The notes beneath the pieces were generated by a model. The model had not been told where the DNA came from. It searched no databases and saw nothing but the letters and a program-made list of their open reading frames with translations. A stretch of 64,000 nucleotides of DNA from Rhododendron vialii. Lineage: Eukaryota; Streptophyta; Magnoliopsida; Ericales; Ericaceae. The translations under genes and the position numbers were made by a program. Below, piece after piece: positions 7,800-20,092 of the stretch (its first letter is position 1; every line of letters starts with the position of its first letter). The stretch is taken from assembly GCF_030253575.1 (NCBI RefSeq), contig NC_080561.1, forward strand, positions 6,337,001 to 6,401,000, written 5' to 3'.

Positions 7800-10505
7800 A
7801 AGTTTGAGCCCGTCCAAATAGCCCGCCAATGAGTCCTTAATTGTAAATGACGAGTTTGGTTATGGATTTTTTTATGATGTCCCAAGTGATTTTGGGCATT
7901 GACAGACCAACAATATGTGCCGGCATAGGGTCAGTCCTTGATTTGGTAGTGAATGATAGTATATGAATTGCCTGTTGATAAAAAAAAAAAATGAACCCCG
8001 GATAATTAGATTAGAAAGTACTTGATTCAATTGTTTAATCAAAATCACACATAAAAAATGGAGTTATTTTTTGCTAAAAACGAGTTGGTTTTGTGACTTT
8101 TTCGCCAAAAAAACAAACAAAATTTCCCTTATCACTAAAGTTTACAAACATTTAATATGACCAAACTTACCATGTTTAACATTTAATATGACAATTGGAA
8201 GTTAACGATCGAAAAAACATTGTTGTTGCTACAATGTTTCAAATTCGTGTCATAGAGCAGCGGCCATTGAAGCCAAAGCATTTACCATATTAAATGTGAA
8301 CTAAAACGATTATGTAGATAAGTATTTTTATTGTTGTTTTTTAATTGGAAATATATGGGGCACCACTCAACCATCTGGGCTAGAATCCCCAAATACCTTG
8401 GGCCGATCCTGCTTGCATTGCGACTATGTTTCAAATTTGTGTCAAAGAGAATACATAGTGGCCATTGAAGCCAAAGCATTTACCATGTTAAATGTGAACT
8501 AAAACGATTATGTAGATAAGTATTTTTATTGTTGTTTTTTAATTGAAAATATATGTAGGGCACCACTCGATTATTTGGCCTAGAATCCCGAAATACCTTG
8601 AGCCGGTCCTGCTTGCTACCTCCTTGGTTTTGGATAAGGTCTGATATAAATAGATACAGTATAACCGGGGCGGAATTTTTTTGAAAAAGATGTGCTCATG
8701 GTATGGGAAATGGGCTATTATATTCTATTGCAATGCCTATCCTATGAAAACATGACCTTTGGTGACTCCCAAAGGCCGCTTTTCTCCGCGTAGGATTAGC
8801 GGATCCGGGGTGCTATAGTGCACGTATAGGCCGGGCAGTACACAGTCGTTGATTTCATCAATCAACGGTCCACATTAAAAATTAATTATGACCGATAATA
8901 AATGATCTTACCGGTTATAATTAAAAATCATATCTCAACCATTCATTGTCAAGATTGATGGCTCGTGTGCACCCTACAGAGTGCCTTGCGGGGCCTTGCA
9001 ATACAAAATTTCTCAATCCAAGATTAGCCCTGGCCATCCTTCCACATGCTGCTCCACGCCCCTCTCTCTACTTGGATCAGCTCCAATTCGGGTCTCGTTT
9101 CGAGTTTGAAAATATAATTTGAACCGTTTACTGTTTAGAGTTAAAAACAGGCAATAACCTGGAGAAAAATCAAGTCGATCGGGTGTCGGTAGATCACTAA
9201 TGGAATCAGATATTCTTCTTGTGTATTTTTGAAATTATATTTGCTGTTAATTTATTGAAGAAAAACGTGATTTGCTTGCTAGATTGCCAACTTTTGATTG
9301 ACTTTATTTTGTACAGGACTTTTGTACGCATTAAGGTCTACAATTTGCATTGTTTGGATTGCTTTTTTAAAAAAAATTCTCAACTAAAAAAACATTCATT
9401 ACCCTTACTTTTAATCACTACTCACCATTATCTCCAATCATTATTTTCATTTCTCTCTATCTCTCTTCAATCATTACATCTACTTCCAATCATTACTCAC
9501 ATTTCTTTCTTCACTCATAACCCTACAAAATTTCTCAAAAATTTCTAAAAACTGATCCAAATACAGTAAATTTGGATCATTTTTCGAGATCAGGATGAGA
9601 CCGGTACAGGTATTGGAGGCACAACACCCTACTTTGCCTTGGAGCATAGCAGGTCCCTGTGTGACGAGATGATATTTTAACCAAAAAAGAAAATACAGAT
9701 AAAAAACGAAGGCTGATGGAATCCGGGTTGGTGCTGTACATGCTATGCACCATCCGAGTATCTGTTCGTACTTATTTTTCACAATAAGACTAAGTTTTGC
9801 TAAGAATCTTATTTTTTAAATACTTATTTTTCGATTTACGAGACATGCCATTCTCTCACAATGCATCACATTTAATTCAAAAAATAATTATTTATTAAAA
9901 AATAAATACTTATTCCTTAGCAGGACAAGGCCTGAGTGAAATGCAGGATCTTTAATGCAATTAAGCAAAATAATTATTTTATAACCAGTGGATAAGAAAA
10001 TTGCAAAGGAATTCAAAGAAAGATTTACTCCATCTTTTCTCTTGAAAGAAGATACATGTGAGATTCCCTACTATTTAAGTGTGAGATTATTTTTTGTCGC
10101 AGTAGATATTATTTAAATTAATCTTGAACTAATTAAACACAAGTTTATTCCAACGTTATGCGAATCCATTACTAGTGGCCAGTGGGAGTATTTTATTTAG
10201 TTTGGTCAAACACCAGTTGTCCGCCTGTCTTGTGCATGCGAACTCGTTTCTCCTCATCACATATTTGGATATCAAAATACTGGAATATTTATTTATTTAT
10301 TTTTGTAGTCGGATGTTCGGGCCAGATTACCAATGCTCATCGAGCACCACCACATGGTACTTCAAGAGCCACTACTATAACCCATTCATATGGAGTGCGT
10401 TCACTTAATTCTGGATTCTCGCATAAATATCTAGTGGTATAGACTCGTGGAGCACCACGTGACGATATAATTCGAAGAGGAAGTAATAATATTCCACACA
10501 CACAT
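7800..10505 (+). repeat. Older repeat sub-block 1, copy A
   Basis: Sequence from AAGTTTGAGCCCGTCCAAAT (about 7800) to about 10500 is a diverged direct repeat of 10506 to about 14000, sharing many ordered segments. Examples are GCATTGACAGA (7897 / 10608), ATCAAGTCGATCGGG (9169) with ATCAAGTCAATCGGG (12939), and GCATGCGAACTCGTTTCTCC (10233 / 13912). Copy A has lost about 1.7 kb near 10325 relative to copy B (B 47035-48770), with a further loss near 9670. It contains a degenerate inverted-repeat element at 9791-9934. No gene is recognised. Confidence 0.7.
8220..8611 (+). repeat. Tandem pair of truncated hAT-element 3' parts
   Basis: A unit of about 198 bp (ATTGAAGCCAAAGCATTTAC at 8267 and 8465) occurs twice, each ending in a degraded hAT end (GGGCCGATCCTGC, AGCCGGTCCTGC). 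Both match the right half of the complete element at 11478-11903. The left end is missing here. Confidence 0.65.
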
Positions 10506-11477
10506 AAGTTTGAGCCTGTCCAAATAGCCCGCCAATGAGTCCTTATCCTTAATTGTAAATGACGAGGTTGGTTAGGGATTTTTCTATGATGTCCCAAGTG
10601 ATTTTGGGCATTGACAGATCAACACTATGTGCCGGCATAGGGTCAGTCCTTGATTTGGTAGTTCGTGTCTTAGATTTTGGTAGTTTTGGTTCACTCTTAT
10701 GGTTTGTGATGTAATTTTTGCCTTCGGACTTTTGAATGATAGTACATGAATTGCCTGTTGATAAAAAAAAAAATGAACCTCAAATAATTAGATTAGAAAG
10801 TACTTGATTCAATCGTTCAATCAAAATCACACATAAAAAGTGGAGTTGTTTTTTGCTAAAAACGAGTTGGTTTCGTAACTTTCTCGCCAAAAAAACAAAC
10901 AAAATTCCACTTATCACTAAAGTTTACAAACATTTAATCTGACCAAACTTACCACAATCTATGGCTACACTTACACTTACGGTTACAGTCATCAAATCCC
11001 CCTTCACAAATTTGCGAACGAATGAGTTTAGATTTCTCTGATCAAAAAAAAAAATGAGTTTAGATTTCCATGTTCCCAATCCAACGGTCCGGAATAAGTT
11101 GGGACCTTGTGGGATAGTAAGGTTTGAGAGAGTATTGACCGCACGATTTGAACTTTGAACTTCTTGTTTTCTGATTATAAGCTCAAGTTAATTACCAGTT
11201 GACATTTTCATGTAGAGATGAGAAGATCGGGAAACTGAGTAATAGTCGACTAGTATTAGCAGTACAACGCTAACCAAAAGCCATCTGAAGTTGACAATGG
11301 GAAGTTTACGATCGAAAAAACATTCCAGAAACCCCAAAGTTTTAAACGTTTGGCTTTCATGAGGTTCGACTTTGTAACTTTTTGGAGGGTATGTAACTTC
11401 TTGGAGGATAAGTCCTTTAGTTGCTTTGTTAACTCTCATGCCCACTATACCAAACCTCATGGGAAGCCACTTGTAGC

Positions 11478-11903
11478 CAGGGCCGGCCCTTGGGGCAAGG
11501 CCCAAGATGCCCACGCCTAGGGCCTCCAAATTTTGAGCAAAATAGGGCCCTATTCACTACAAATATATATATTTTTTGCTCACAATATAGAAAAAGTTCC
11601 ATTGGTGATTCAGTGGTAAAACGCAAACTATCCCATTGAAAGCGACTGAGTTTGAATCCTATCGGAGCATTTACTATTATTTTTTTTCCGTATTTGCCAA
11701 AAATATTGTTGTTGCTACTATGTTTCAAACTTGTGTCAAAGAGAAACATATGGCAGCCATTGAAGCCAAAGCATTTACCATATTAAATGTGAACTAAAAC
11801 AATTATATTATATAGAAAAATATTTTGTTGTTGTATTTTAATTGAAAATATATGTAGGGCTCCACTCGATCATTTGACTCCTTAATACCTTGGGCCGGCC
11901 CTG
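11478..11903. mobile_element. hAT-type non-autonomous element (426 bp), copy A
   Basis: The ends are inverted: CAGGGCCGGCCCTTGGGGC at the left and GGGCCGGCCCTG at the right. Flanks CTTGTAGC (11470-11477) and CTTGTACA look like an aged 8-bp target duplication, the hAT size. Inside, near 11605-11670, lies a tRNA-like stretch (GTGATTCAGTGG, later GAGTTTGAATCCT). No transposase. The same element is in copy B (49897-50324), so it predates the block duplication. Confidence 0.8.
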
Positions 11904-11926
11904 CTTGTACAACCATTACCTCCTTG

Positions 11927-12460
11927 CAGAGACGGACGGACATGGGGCACGCGTGCCCACTCGAACGCGTGCCCCCCTTCGAAATAAAAATATTTTTTTA
12001 AGAATATTTATGTATAAATTAGCATACTTATGAAAGTATGCTAATTTATAAACATACACACTTGTATATATCCCGAAAATGTACATATAGAATTAGTTTT
12101 ATGCCTTAGCATTTATACTTGTTACTTTACGAGTTGTTTGTCTATTTGGAGCTATTCTTTCTTGATTCTCTTTGTTTTTAATCGTCTCGGAGAAATATTT
12201 TAAAATAAAGACATTAACAAAACTAACTCGATCATTCTAAAATTTGTTAATGTTTATTTAAAACATACTTTCAAAATTTTGTCTAAGATTTTGTGCTCAT
12301 TTTTACCTAATTTAACTTAAAGTACACTTTATAAACTTTTGTAATTAGTATTGCATGCTATAATTTTGAACGATCATATTATGATTGACTAAAAAAATAA
12401 ACTTTCGTCATTATAATTAACAGATGCCCCCACTAAGATACATTCCTGAATCTGTCCCTG
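11927..12460. mobile_element. hAT-type non-autonomous element (534 bp), copy A only
   Basis: It begins CAGAGACGGA and ends TCTGTCCCTG, so the ends are inverted CAGRGACRGA. It is flanked by a perfect 8-bp duplication CCTCCTTG (11919-11926 and 12461-12468). Copy B has the empty site with one CCTCCTTG, which shows an insertion after the block duplication. A 17-bp perfect hairpin (AAATTAGCATACTT arms) lies at 12013-12050. No coding capacity. Confidence 0.92.
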
Positions 12461-13496
12461 CCTCCTTGGTTTTGGATAAGGTCCTAATATAAGCAGATAT
12501 AACCGGGCACCTCTTGTGAAAAAAAAATTTTGAAAAACATGTGCACATGTGATGGGATTCATGGGAAAGGGGCTATTATATTCTATTGCGCGCAATGCCT
12601 ATCCTGCCGCTTTTCTCCGCGTTGGATTAGCCCCATCCTTCCACACGCTGCTCCACGCCCGCCCCGTGCTGTGCACGTACCCTCCAAAAGAAGTGCACAT
12701 CGTGTTGTGCACATTCTAATCATCCATATTCGGTAATCAATGATCAAGATTGTTAAAACCGTTGAACGGTTGAGATTACGCCCAATATCGAGCAATCCAA
12801 ACCATTGATTGTCGAGACGGACTGTCCGGATATACACAATACGGTGTGCACAACACCATACCCAATCCCAAAAACATAATCTGAACCGTTTACTATTTAG
12901 AGTTAAGAGTTAGACGCGGGCAACAATTCGATGAAAAATCAAGTCAATCGGGCGTCGTTAGATCACTGAATCAAATCAAATATTCTTGCTATGTATTTTT
13001 TAAATTGTATTTGCTGTTAATTTAATGAAGAAAAACGTGATTCGCTTACTGTTTTGCCGACATTCGACTGACTTACTTTTGTATGCACTAAGGTCTACAA
13101 ATTGAAAACTTAGGATCATATTTTCGAGTTTGGGACGAGACAGGTACAGGTAATGGAGGCACAGCACCCTACTCTGCCTTGGCTTGGGGCAGAGCAGGCC
13201 TCTGTGTAAATTTCTAGACAGTTCTTTTTTCTTGCTTACCCACCCTTTTGATTGGATTGTTCATAAGGAGTAATTATAAGTGGTTAGGGCACCACCACAT
13301 AAACTTAATTTTAGGGTTCATACACTTTTGTTCTATAGGGTCCTTACCCTAAATTTTGGGCTTTGCTAGATAATATTAAATAAATACTGGTTTATTCTGT
13401 TATGGTCCGCATCTTTACTTCCATAGTTGAATTACAAAAATGTTGTGTTTAGCTTATACTATCATGATTTTTTTTTGGTTCAAAATCTACAATATT

Positions 13497-13624
13497 GGTC
13501 CCGTTCCGCTAAGATTCTTATTTTTAAAGTACTTATTTTTTACTTTACGAGAGAGGTCATTCTCTCACAACACATCGCATTTAATTCAAAAATTAAGTAC
13601 TTATTCCTTAGCGGAATGAGGCCT
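13497..13624. mobile_element. Short inverted-repeat element, family 'GTTCCGCTAAG'
   Basis: The left end GTCCCGTTCCGCTAAGATTC is the inverted partner of GGAATAAGTACTTAATTTTT and its flank in reverse; the right end reads CTTAGCGGAATGAGGCC. Related members lie at 9791-9934, 18563-18690, 22383-22575 and in copy B at 46503-46643 and 51369-51494. No clear target duplication, so the superfamily is left open. Confidence 0.6.
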
Positions 13625-14714
13625 GAATGAAATGCGGGATCTTTAATGCAATTAGGAAAATTTATTATTTTATAACCAGTGGATAAGAAAATTGCATAGG
13701 AATTCAGAAGAAAGATATCTTTTCTCTTGAAAGAAGATACATGTGAGATTCCCTACTATTTAATTAAGTGTGATATTATTTTTATCGTAGTAGATATTAT
13801 TTAAAATTAATCTAGAACTAAACACAAGTTTATTCCAACGTTATGCGAATCCATTAATAGTGGGAGTATTTATTTAGTTTGGTCAAACACCTGTTGTCCG
13901 CCTGTCTTGTGCATGCGAACTCGTTTCTCCTCATCACATATTTGAAAATCAAAATACTGGAGTATTTTTTTTAGTCGGATGTTCGGGTCAATTTGCGTAA
14001 ACCTTGACTACTTCCGGAACCTTGAATTTAACGATCAGATAAACCCTTCAATGACCCCAAGATTTGCGATGCTTGGCCTCCATCGGATTAGAACATGCGA
14101 TCTCATGAAGGACGATCACTTATTATTTTCTCATCTTTACTTGGCCAAATCTCTTGAGATTGATATTGATCAAAAGATTATTAATCAAGTCATGATTTTT
14201 GGTGATCCCCGATATTAGTGGGCCTCCATGTAGTTGCTGTACCAATTTAGACGATTTTCAATAGCAAAAAAACAACCTTTGACCGACTATATGATGGCAA
14301 CAGGCCGTATAGTGCATCAGAGGGGATGCTGCCGAGCGGCAATATCCCTGTTAAGTGGTGTCAAATGGCTGATTTGGCTGTTGATCTCAACATATAGACG
14401 GCTCGACAATCCTGTCAAGTAGTCGATCCGGCCGTCCATTATGCATCACGTACACACGTTGTTTTTTTTTTTTTTTTTTTCTTTTTTCTATCGGCTATCA
14501 AGTACATGTTGTTGCCATCCCAATTTCGAAAATTACTACAATCTCCGGTGATAGATGTTGGAGCCATCCTGTGGAAATCACTTCAACATTGACACATTTA
14601 CATAACTACTTGCATGCACATACACTGACAATGTGTGTGGACCCTCCACGCATGTTGTTGTTGTTGTATTAGCCTAACCACGTGACTCAAAAGTCTAACC
14701 TCAAGTTATACAGT

Positions 14715-14772
14715 AGCTGTTCGCGATCACTTATATACCACAACAAATTCCCTTAACCCACCGATGTGGGAC
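14715..14772 (-). promoter_or_regulatory. Cryptic snRNA-type promoter (USE and TATA) on the minus strand
   Basis: On the minus strand GTCCCACATCG (14772 to 14762) is a perfect USE. After 24 bp comes TATATAAGTG (about 14737 to 14728). That gap is the Pol III type used by plant U6 and U3 genes. I recognise no RNA downstream (towards 14700). In copy B the USE has one change (52686 to 52676, GTCCCACATTG). It may be part of a repeat that happens to carry these motifs. Confidence 0.4.
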
Positions 14773-14825
14773 TAAGAGTTGGGGTCTCACACGTTAACAT
14801 AATCTACTCTATTCTAAGAGATTTG

Positions 14826-15370
14826 GGGCCTAGGCCAACTAGCAATATTTGGCCTATTTATTTTAAAGTTTAATAGAAATATTAGATCACATGATAAAGA
14901 ATAGTTTAAAAGGTAGAACATAAATATTTAAGTAAATTACGTGTATAAAAGAACAATTTTAGAATATTAAAGCTGCAAAAGCATGAGAAAACAAAATTTG
15001 GAATGTGGACATATGATTTATTTGAAATATATCTTTAACAATACCCACGATTAGAATGCATCATTCTCATCCTTAGGCCGTGAGTTCAAGTTGTGGCAAG
15101 CTCACCCCGTAGGTTGTGAGTTCAAGTTGTTGCAAGCTCAAATGTTTAACAAAAATGATATGCCAATAGATTGGAGTATGTAGGATTCAAACTTGAACCA
15201 AACGTTGCAAAATAAGGCACCTACCGTTGAACCACGCAATTATATGGCTTGTGAATTTGAATACATAATATATATACACTTTCACGAAAATAGGATCGAG
15301 CTCCTTTTTTTGGTTGGATTTTGGGGCCCCAGGCAATGACCTCTTGGGCTGTGCCCTAGGACTGGGCTTG
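14826..15370. mobile_element. hAT-related element remnant with tRNA-like segment, copy A
   Basis: It matches copy B 53086-53630, where the left end reads AGGGTCGGCCCTA and the right end GGGCCGTGCCCTAGG, related to the hAT family at 11478. Copy A has lost the left end together with about 350 bp. On the minus strand 15240-15170 reads tRNA-like (GTGGTTCAACGGTAGGTGC, then GTTTGAATCCTAC). A 30-bp tandem motif (GTGAGTTCAAGTTG) lies at 15080-15140. Confidence 0.5.
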
Positions 15371-15644
15371 TATGACCACAAGAACTTCAGACCAACGACC
15401 GCCCCATGAAAAAGAAATCACAAAGTTTTTTATCACCCTACCAAAGGCACTACTCAAGTTTTTGACCTCATGACCACGCAAACCACTCGAGGGAAAGTTT
15501 TGATTTTGTGAACTCTACTTCATATAGTTTGACATTTTCATCATGTAGTAAAAAAAGAAGAGAGAATTTAGTATTAAGTTGAAGACCAATAAAACATAGT
15601 CACTTGCTGAGGGAAAAAAATACTAATAAACTCAATAGCTACTA

Positions 15645-18100
15645 TGATCTCCTTGGTTTTGGGTAAGGTTAAATATTAATAGATATAACCTATGCACTTC
15701 TTTAAAAAAAGAAAAAAAAAGAAAAGTACGTGCATGCACTTGGTAGGGAAAATGGGGTATATTCCATGGCAATGCGTATTCTAACGCGAAACACCGTGTT
15801 AGCCACATCACCGGAAAACGTGCTGTTTGGCAAAAAATAAAAATAAAAATTTATGCTTTCATCTAATTAATTTCTTATGAAAACATGACCTTTGGTGACT
15901 ACGAAAGGCCGCTTAATTTATCTCTACGTTTGGATTAGTCCCAAACCCTAGCTTCCATGTGCTTTCCTTTCTTTTGATCGGAAGCAACTGGGGGTTGGTG
16001 TTGTCCAGCATCGTGCTGTCCCGGGTGAGCGGGGTATGTTCCCAGCTCTTTTAGATGATTGAAAACATTCACTTGCAGAGCTTGTCGATTAGAACAACGA
16101 TGCATAATTTTGTTTCAATCGGATATTATTAATTAAGTGCTTAATCAAAATATTTTTATCTTGAAAAAAATGGATCCGAAACACTATATCAAATCCACGG
16201 GAACCCATTATTGCCAAGTTATATGTGTTTCGATCAGGTACTTAATGATATCTGATCGCGCTGGGTTTTCGCATAGTTGTTTTACTCGACGAGCTTTACG
16301 AAGTAAAAGATTTTGATCATTGGAGCGAGACTGGAGCAGACTCAGTTCGATTGGAAGAGCCTTTTTTAACGACTCGGGGAAGCTGCTGTGCAGCTTCGTG
16401 CTGCACAGTGTGCTGCGCACCCGCCGGCAAGGCCTTGCCGGCATCGGTCCGGCGATCGGAGACGTTCACTGCGTAGAGCTCGTCGAGTTCTTCGTGTGTG
16501 CCAAGAATCCGCTCAATCAAATATCGATAAGTGCCTCATCCGAACACATATAACTTGAAAAAAATAGATTCAGTGGTTTTGATCCAGTGTTTTGTATCCA
16601 TTAGGATTTTTTTTCTTCAAGTTATATGTATTCCGATGAGACACTTAACAATATTTGATCAAGCTGATTTTTGGCACACACGTAGAACTCGACGAGCTCT
16701 ACGCGGTGAACGTCTCTGATCGCCGGACCAATGCCGGCAAGGCTCGCCAGCGAGTGCGCAGCACGAAGCTGCACAGTAGTTTCCCCTGGTCCCTTTTTTA
16801 ATTAGCAGTCGTGATTAAGAATGTGGACGCATTAATAGTACATAGAGATTAAGAATGTGGATGCAGGACGCTTTATGTTCACATACATTTCCATGGGCTC
16901 ATAAAGTTAAGAACAAGGGGCATATGCCTTCCAAGGACCTTTTTGTCATTTTTTGTCCGGAGAATAGAGGAATATGCTTTCAAGTTCAAATCCGGCAGGG
17001 CATATCCTAAATCTAGTCGGTTCCTTCCATCAGCATTTGAAAGTTGGCATAAAACTGGGGGCTAGACTTAAGGGGTGTTTTCGGTAGTGAAAAATTTGTA
17101 AATTTTTATTTGTGGTTGAGAAGTTATTAGGTATTTTCGGTAGTGAATAAGTTGTATGTCAAGTTGTTTCCGGTAGTGAATAAGTTGTTGATAGGTTTGT
17201 GGATAAAGAATGTGGAGTTACTGTAGTAAAATACTAAAACTTTTATGTTAGTAAAAACGAGATGGTAAAATGCTGAAACTTTTTTGTTAGTAAACACGAG
17301 ACGGTAAAATGCGTTGAGTTTTTAGTGTTTTTTTTGTTAGTGGAAACGGGGCCCAAGTCACATAATTCACGTGCTTGAGCGGGTGCGTCTTCGAAACACA
17401 TGTCAACCTACCAAAATTTTCATAGCAAGAATTGACAACGTGAACGCAATTTGAGGATCTAGAGCGAGAGTGTAGGATATTTTGAAAGATTATGTGGCTA
17501 TGGCCCGAACTCGTGACATACTACGTACCTCGTTTGGATTATTCAAGCTTACCTTATCCAAAATAAATTATGAATGAGTCAAGCTAGCTCGAAAGTACTC
17601 GAACGAGCTTGGAGTGCATACACAAGCTTGGAGGTCGATAACAAAGGGGGACCTACAAGTTTGGCTCGAGCTAGTTTAGTTGAATATCTTCGAGCTAGCT
17701 AAGTTACATTGTTCATGAACAATAAACAAAGTCACTTGTGGCAGGTAAACAGCTAATACCAGCTCCTAGGTCTTGGGTTAAGGTTAAATAAATCTTCTAA
17801 ATACTTGCTCCATATAACCTGCAATAATATGCCTATTCTACGCGCGCCAACCGTTAGCCGCATGGCTTGAAAACATGGTGTTCAATCTTCTGTCTACATC
17901 CCATCCTATCGTCTGGTTAAAAATAAAAAATAAAAAATCCCGTCTTTCATTTTTTAATTCCTATGAAAAACATGACCTTTGGTGACTCCCAAAGGCTGCT
18001 TTAATTATCTCCACGTTTGGATTAGTCCAAACCTTATTGTTTTTTAATTTTTTTTTTGTGGGTCTTAATTAATCCCAACCTTCCACGTGCTGTCCTTTCT
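15645..18100 (+). repeat. Older repeat modules 3 and 4, copy A
   Basis: Two further diverged copies of a module also seen at 8620-9060 and 12460-12660. The module has CTCCTTGGTTTTGG, TAAGGT, a segment with TATAACC, then ATGAAAACATGACCTTTGG with its partner CCAAAGG, then CCGCTT, TTTGGATTAG and CTTCCA. Copies start near 15650 and 17764. Between them (17060-17350) is AT-rich sequence with repeated TTTTCGGTAGTGAA motifs. No gene is recognised. Confidence 0.6.
16370..16791. mobile_element. Mutator-like foldback element (422 bp), copy A only
   Basis: The two halves are inverted repeats of nearly 200 bp. Shared segments include CTGTGCAGCTTCGTGCTGC, GCGTAGAGCTCGTCGAGTTC and CATATAACTTGAA. The flanks are a perfect 10-bp duplication CCTTTTTTAA (16360-16369 and 16792-16801). 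Copy B has one CCTTTTTTAA followed directly by TTAGCAGTCG, the empty site. No transposase. The arms are far more GC-rich than their surroundings. The small open frames here lie in the arms. Confidence 0.9.
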
Positions 18101-18562
18101 CTTTCCTTCCTTATGATTTTTTTTTTTTTTTTTTTTGTTGTTGTTGCAAATATTGTACTCCTATATATTAGCGGGGAGTTAGTACGTTAGTTCACAATGT
18201 GTTTTAGAGGTTATTTATAGCTTTGAATTCCAAACACCCACGATGGAGATCAAACCCTAACCTTCCACATGAAGATCAAGAAATGCCAATTGGATTAGAG
18301 CCCATTAACCATTCCTACCGATTGGAAGAGCCTTTTGTTAGTGATTAAGAATGTGCCCTTTCGAGGTCCTTTTTTCCTTTTTTGGGTGAACAAAAGTATA
18401 TGCTTTCGAGGTCTTTTTTTTTTCTTTTTTGGGTGAACAAAAGTATATTCGTTCAAGTTTAAATCCAGCGGGGCATATCCTAAATCTACTCGGTTTCATC
18501 AGCATTAATTGTTCACTCACAGTATAGTACTACTGGTTTGAGTCAGGACACTAACACCCGGA

Positions 18563-18690
18563 TCCGTTCCGTTAAAGTTCTTATTTTCTATTTTACGAGA
18601 CATATCATTCTTTTATAATACATCATCTTGAATTCAAAAAATAAGTACTTATTTTCAAATACCTATTTCCATTAGCGTAACAGAATTATT
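18563..18690. mobile_element. Short inverted-repeat element at the copy-B deletion boundary
   Basis: GTTCCGTTAAAGTTCTTATT at 18566 and onward, with a right end near 18685 (TTAGCGTAACAG), makes this a diverged member of the 13497 family. The sequence missing from copy B begins at its first bases (after ATCCG at 18562-18566). Confidence 0.5.
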
Positions 18691-20083
18691 CGTTTGAAAG
18701 TCCGCATAAAAAGTGAGGTCTAAAATCGTGACATACTAATTCACTTGAAATATTATTCGAGATTAGCTTGTTCAAAACATATTATGAATGAGTCAAGACC
18801 GAAGTACTCGAGCTTAGAATATACTCAAGCTTGGAGGTCGATAACTAAGAGGGGCGTGCAGGTTTGCCTCAAGCTAATTGATTGAAACATCTTCCTCTAT
18901 TTAAATACTAGTGCGTTGACAATCATGAATTATTTTCCTCCTCTATTTTCACATACATATCTTGGAAAACAATAACGCTACGCCTACCGACTCCCAAGGT
19001 GGTGAACTCCCACCGAATTATATACGACGTTGTTTTGGATCAGTTTTTTGGGTGGTTAAACATTTGGTTTTATGGTTCTCTTGGGGCTCTTCAACAAGAG
19101 TCCCATAGTTAAAAATTAATTATGATCCTTTAGAATAAAATGATCAGACAAATAAAATCTTTATACCAATTCAAACGGATTTGGAACAGTTAATTTTTTT
19201 CATTTGGTTTTATGGTTCTAAGGGACAAAAGGGCCCCACCCATACACTTTGTTTTGTGTCTTGCCTATTTAATTTTATGTTTAGCTGAACCAAAATGTGT
19301 GGTGAAAAAGGGATCTGGAAACACTAAATAATCACTATTATATATTCAATCAATAATGCGTTATCTAGTGAAACATGCATTCGAGTCTAGATGACAATTA
19401 CGAATGTATGTTGATGGATCACGCTAAGTTTGATACTTTGATACCATGCATTAAACTTCCTTTGGTTTCTAAATACACACGTTAAAATGACCGATCGACT
19501 ATTATAAGAGATGAACAGTTTCGATAATCTCGAACAAATGCTGGTTTATTCTATCATGATCCGCATCTGTACTACTGCTTCCTTGATTGAATTATTTATT
19601 CAAAACACCCTTTAATCTAACTTTTGTATTTAACTTGTACTGTTAAATGTCGGATGAAAAGACAGATAAAAAAATTGCTTGAATGAAATGTACCTTAGTA
19701 GTATTATTTTCCATAGATTACTGGATAAGAAAATTGCAGAGGCATTCAGAAGATAGATTTACTAATATTTCTTCCCTTGCAAGAATATGCTTTCTTTCAT
19801 CCATCCCAAATTCCTCTTCCCCTGCAAGAATATGCTTTCTTTCATCCATCCCAAATTGCTCTACCCCTACAAAGGTCTTGCAATTTTTAAATAAACAATA
19901 AAGCGCTTCCGTTCATATTTCTTTGAATTTCCTTGCACCAAATTAAAGTTGTACATAATTTCTTCTATTCGGCATAAAAAAGTTTTAAATATTATAAACG
20001 AAATTATTTTTATTTTTAATATCAAAATTGCACGACTTTTCCCAGAAGTCCTGCAACTTGGGACTGGGGGAGTACATGTGAGA
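18691..20083. other. Degenerate repeat-derived sequence, copy A only
   Basis: It contains diverged remains of the module seen at 17520-17720 (GTGACATACTA, CTTGGAGGTCGATAAC) and of 13340-13420 (CTGGTTTATTCT at 19542). A 50-bp tandem duplication (CAAGAATATGCTTTCTTTCA) lies at 19779-19860. No gene. Copy B lacks this region. Confidence 0.5.
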
Positions 20084-20092
20084 GTCCCTATT

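Larger units (their letters stand above)
10506..14420 (+). repeat. Older repeat sub-block 2, copy A
   Basis: Second, diverged copy of sub-block 1. It carries two hAT elements (11478-11903, 11927-12460) and an inverted-repeat element (13497-13624). Open frames here (for example 11188-11529 and 13979-14218) match transposon or repeat sequence and have no recognised domain. Confidence 0.65.
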
